A stretch of 13,163 nt of DNA, from contig JAEOUK010000488.1 in assembly GCA_016839385.1 (NCBI GenBank), positions 1 to 13,163 on the forward strand. Direction: 5' to 3'. The DNA comes from Promethearchaeota archaeon (lineage in GTDB: Archaea; Asgardarchaeota; Lokiarchaeia; Sigynarchaeales; MK-D1). The position numbers and the translations under genes are program-made. Below, one piece after another: positions 11,762 to 13,163 of this stretch (its first letter is position 1; every line of letters starts with the position of its first letter). The notes beneath the pieces were generated by a model. It worked only from the letters and a program-made list of their open reading frames with translations, was not told where the DNA came from and ran no database searches.

Positions 11762-13163
11762 ATGGTAATAGATATCGATCAATATCCAGCGCAACCAAAA
11801 CACAATTTTGAAGATTTCTTCAAAAACTATGAAGACACCCCTAATCACTTCAAATACCGAGAAGAGATACAAAACGCCGCATTACGTAAAAAATGTTCAA
11901 TTTCTGTACTTTTCGAGGATATTTTATCTTATGACCCACCTCTAGCAGAATTGTTGCGTGAAGCTCCCGAAGAAACTTTACGTGAAGGAGTAGAAGCATT
12001 CAAGGATCTATTGAAATTTTATGCTGGAGGAAATATTAACGAGGAATTAGACTATTTTGTAAGAATTAAAACAGATAATAACTCCAATGAAGTAACATTA
12101 CGGAAATTACGAGCTGAACATATAGATAAACTGGTATATATTTATGGAATTTTAATCCGAGCTTCTCAAATTATCCCTCAAATTACCGTTGCATATTTTG
12201 AATGCCCTGTATGTCAGCAAGTCACAAAAGTTGACCAAGTAGAAAATGCACTAGTTGTTCCCAAACAATGTTCAAATTGTAAAAACAAATCGGGTTTCAT
12301 GGTTACATCTAAGGATTCGAAATTTATTGATTGGCAAAGCATACGGATTCAAGAATTGCCAGAAGAATTACAGCCTGGACGAGTTCCCTATTCAATTAAA
12401 GGAATACTCACTCATGATTTAGTAGATAAAGTACGTCCAGGGGAACGAGTAAAAATTACAGGAGTATTCAAAACTTATGTAAATGAAAATTCTCGTGGGA
12501 AAAAATCTACATTATTTACGCCATATTTGAAGGTCTTAAGTGTTGAAGGTAAAAATGCAGAAGATGAGGAACTTCAAATTAGTCCCGAGGATGAAAAAGA
12601 ATTTCGACGTCTAGCGGCAAAACCGAATATTCAAGAATTAATTGCGAAATCTGTTGCCCCATCCATCTTGGGATTAGATCATCTGAAATTGGCTGCCGCA
12701 CTTTCTCTATTCGGAGGAGTTCGGAAAGAATTAAGAGACGGGAGTGCTCGACGTGGTGATATTCATATTCTTTTTATAGGAGATCCGGGAACTGGAAAAA
12801 GCCAAATCTTGAAAATGTGTGCCCAGATCTCACCACAAGCAATATATGCCTCTGGAAAAGGTTCTTCTGCAGCTGGCTTAACAGCAGCAGTTGTCCGAGA
12901 GAACGATGCATCAGGTTTATCACTCGAAGCAGGTGCACTTGTTCTTGCGGATGGAGGAAATGCAATTATCGACGAATTCGATAAAATGGATAACCGTGAC
13001 CGTGTGGCTATCCATGAAGCGATGGAACAACAAACCGTTAGTGTAGCTAAGGCTGGAATCATTGCGACGCTAAGAGCACGTACTTCCATAATTGCAGCTG
13101 CCAATCCAAAGATGGGAAGATATTCAGAATACAAAACACCAACAGAGAATATCAACCTAAGTC
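11762..13163 (+). CDS. mcm: MCM replicative helicase (3' end outside window)
   Basis: MCM forms the hexameric helicase that unwinds DNA ahead of the archaeal fork. The first 467 codons are present. Residues 1-110 form the N-terminal helical domain. A zinc-binding site follows at C-P-V-C (148-151) and C-S-N-C (170-173), then an OB-fold region to about 270. The AAA+ domain begins near 295. Walker A is G-D-P-G-T-G-K-S (340-347), and Walker B is I-I-D-E-F-D-K-M with Asp404/Glu405. The pre-sensor-1 hairpin V-A-K-A-G-I-I-A-T-L and sensor-1 A-A-A-N-P close the visible part. The arginine finger (usually S-R-F-D) and C-terminal winged helix lie beyond the edge. Residue 403 is Ile where many MCMs have Cys before D-E-F-D. 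The start is the first ATG after an in-frame TAA. Confidence 0.97.
   Translation, partial: MVIDIDQYPAQPKHNFEDFFKNYEDTPNHFKYREEIQNAALRKKCSISVLFEDILSYDPPLAELLREAPEETLREGVEAFKDLLKFYAGGNINEELDYFVRIKTDNNSNEVTLRKLRAEHIDKLVYIYGILIRASQIIPQITVAYFECPVCQQVTKVDQVENALVVPKQCSNCKNKSGFMVTSKDSKFIDWQSIRIQELPEELQPGRVPYSIKGILTHDLVDKVRPGERVKITGVFKTYVNENSRGKKSTLFTPYLKVLSVEGKNAEDEELQISPEDEKEFRRLAAKPNIQELIAKSVAPSILGLDHLKLAAALSLFGGVRKELRDGSARRGDIHILFIGDPGTGKSQILKMCAQISPQAIYASGKGSSAAGLTAAVVRENDASGLSLEAGALVLADGGNAIIDEFDKMDNRDRVAIHEAMEQQTVSVAKAGIIATLRARTSIIAAANPKMGRYSEYKTPTENINLS

Noticed and set aside
12763..13155. Minus-strand open frame of about 130 residues opposite mcm
   Set aside because: It is a shadow of the MCM AAA+ coding sequence, which has all motifs in the plus frame.
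1..13163. CRISPR array, insertion sequence or integrase
   Set aside because: No regularly spaced repeats of 25-40 bp, transposase motifs or long terminal repeats are visible; the gene content is chromosomal.

Overview
The window looks like a low-GC archaeal chromosome segment (AT-rich by eye, GC not computed). It carries an MCM replicative helicase, two Alba chromatin proteins, an Lsm (Sm-like) RNA-binding protein, a GPN-loop GTPase, ThiN-type thiamine synthesis and TATA-box promoters, many placed for leaderless or near-leaderless transcripts. A RING-H2-like zinc domain joined to TPR repeats, and a GPN GTPase with a eukaryote-like 'IGPAGSGKTT' P-loop, point towards the Asgard archaea. That placement is inference; nothing here is a definitive lineage marker.

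Layout. (1) 1-2477 holds small metabolic and stress genes: the tail of a flavodoxin, a barstar-like protein, a membrane-anchored M23/LytM-type metallopeptidase-like protein, methionine-R-sulfoxide reductase MsrB and a Nudix hydrolase. (2) 2519-5599 is a thiamine island: thiC (pyrimidine synthesis), a standalone thiN (thiamine-phosphate synthase type) whose stop overlaps that of thiC, and a ThiW-type ECF transporter S component with an extra N-terminal membrane region of about 200 residues. A P-loop NTPase of unknown role overlaps the end of thiW. (3) 6286-9912, all on the minus strand, reads in transcription order: homocitrate/isopropylmalate synthase-family enzyme, Lsm protein, Alba paralogue 2, Alba paralogue 1, RING-TPR protein. 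(4) 10059-13163 holds a GPN-loop GTPase, divergent tRNA-Pro(GGG) and tRNA-Arg(GCG), a small unrecognised protein and the first 467 codons of mcm, which runs off the right edge.

How it works together. Region 2 makes thiamine precursors and imports related compounds. Region 3 groups nucleic-acid-binding proteins (Lsm, two Albas) with a possible ubiquitin-ligase-like protein. The two alba genes share an unusual leader layout: an identical 9-bp AT-rich promoter element, then 24 nt, then a stem-loop predicted to sit at the very 5' end of the mRNA. The alba2 leader also has four GATAG units at exactly 9-bp spacing. I consider this shared layout, the RING-TPR protein and the enlarged ThiW with its overlapping NTPase the most novel signals. 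Initiation is mixed: some genes have clear Shine-Dalgarno sites (lsm, alba1, the synthase, GPN, the 97-aa gene), while others (msrB, M23, thiC) have a TATA box about 30 nt before the start codon and no such site.
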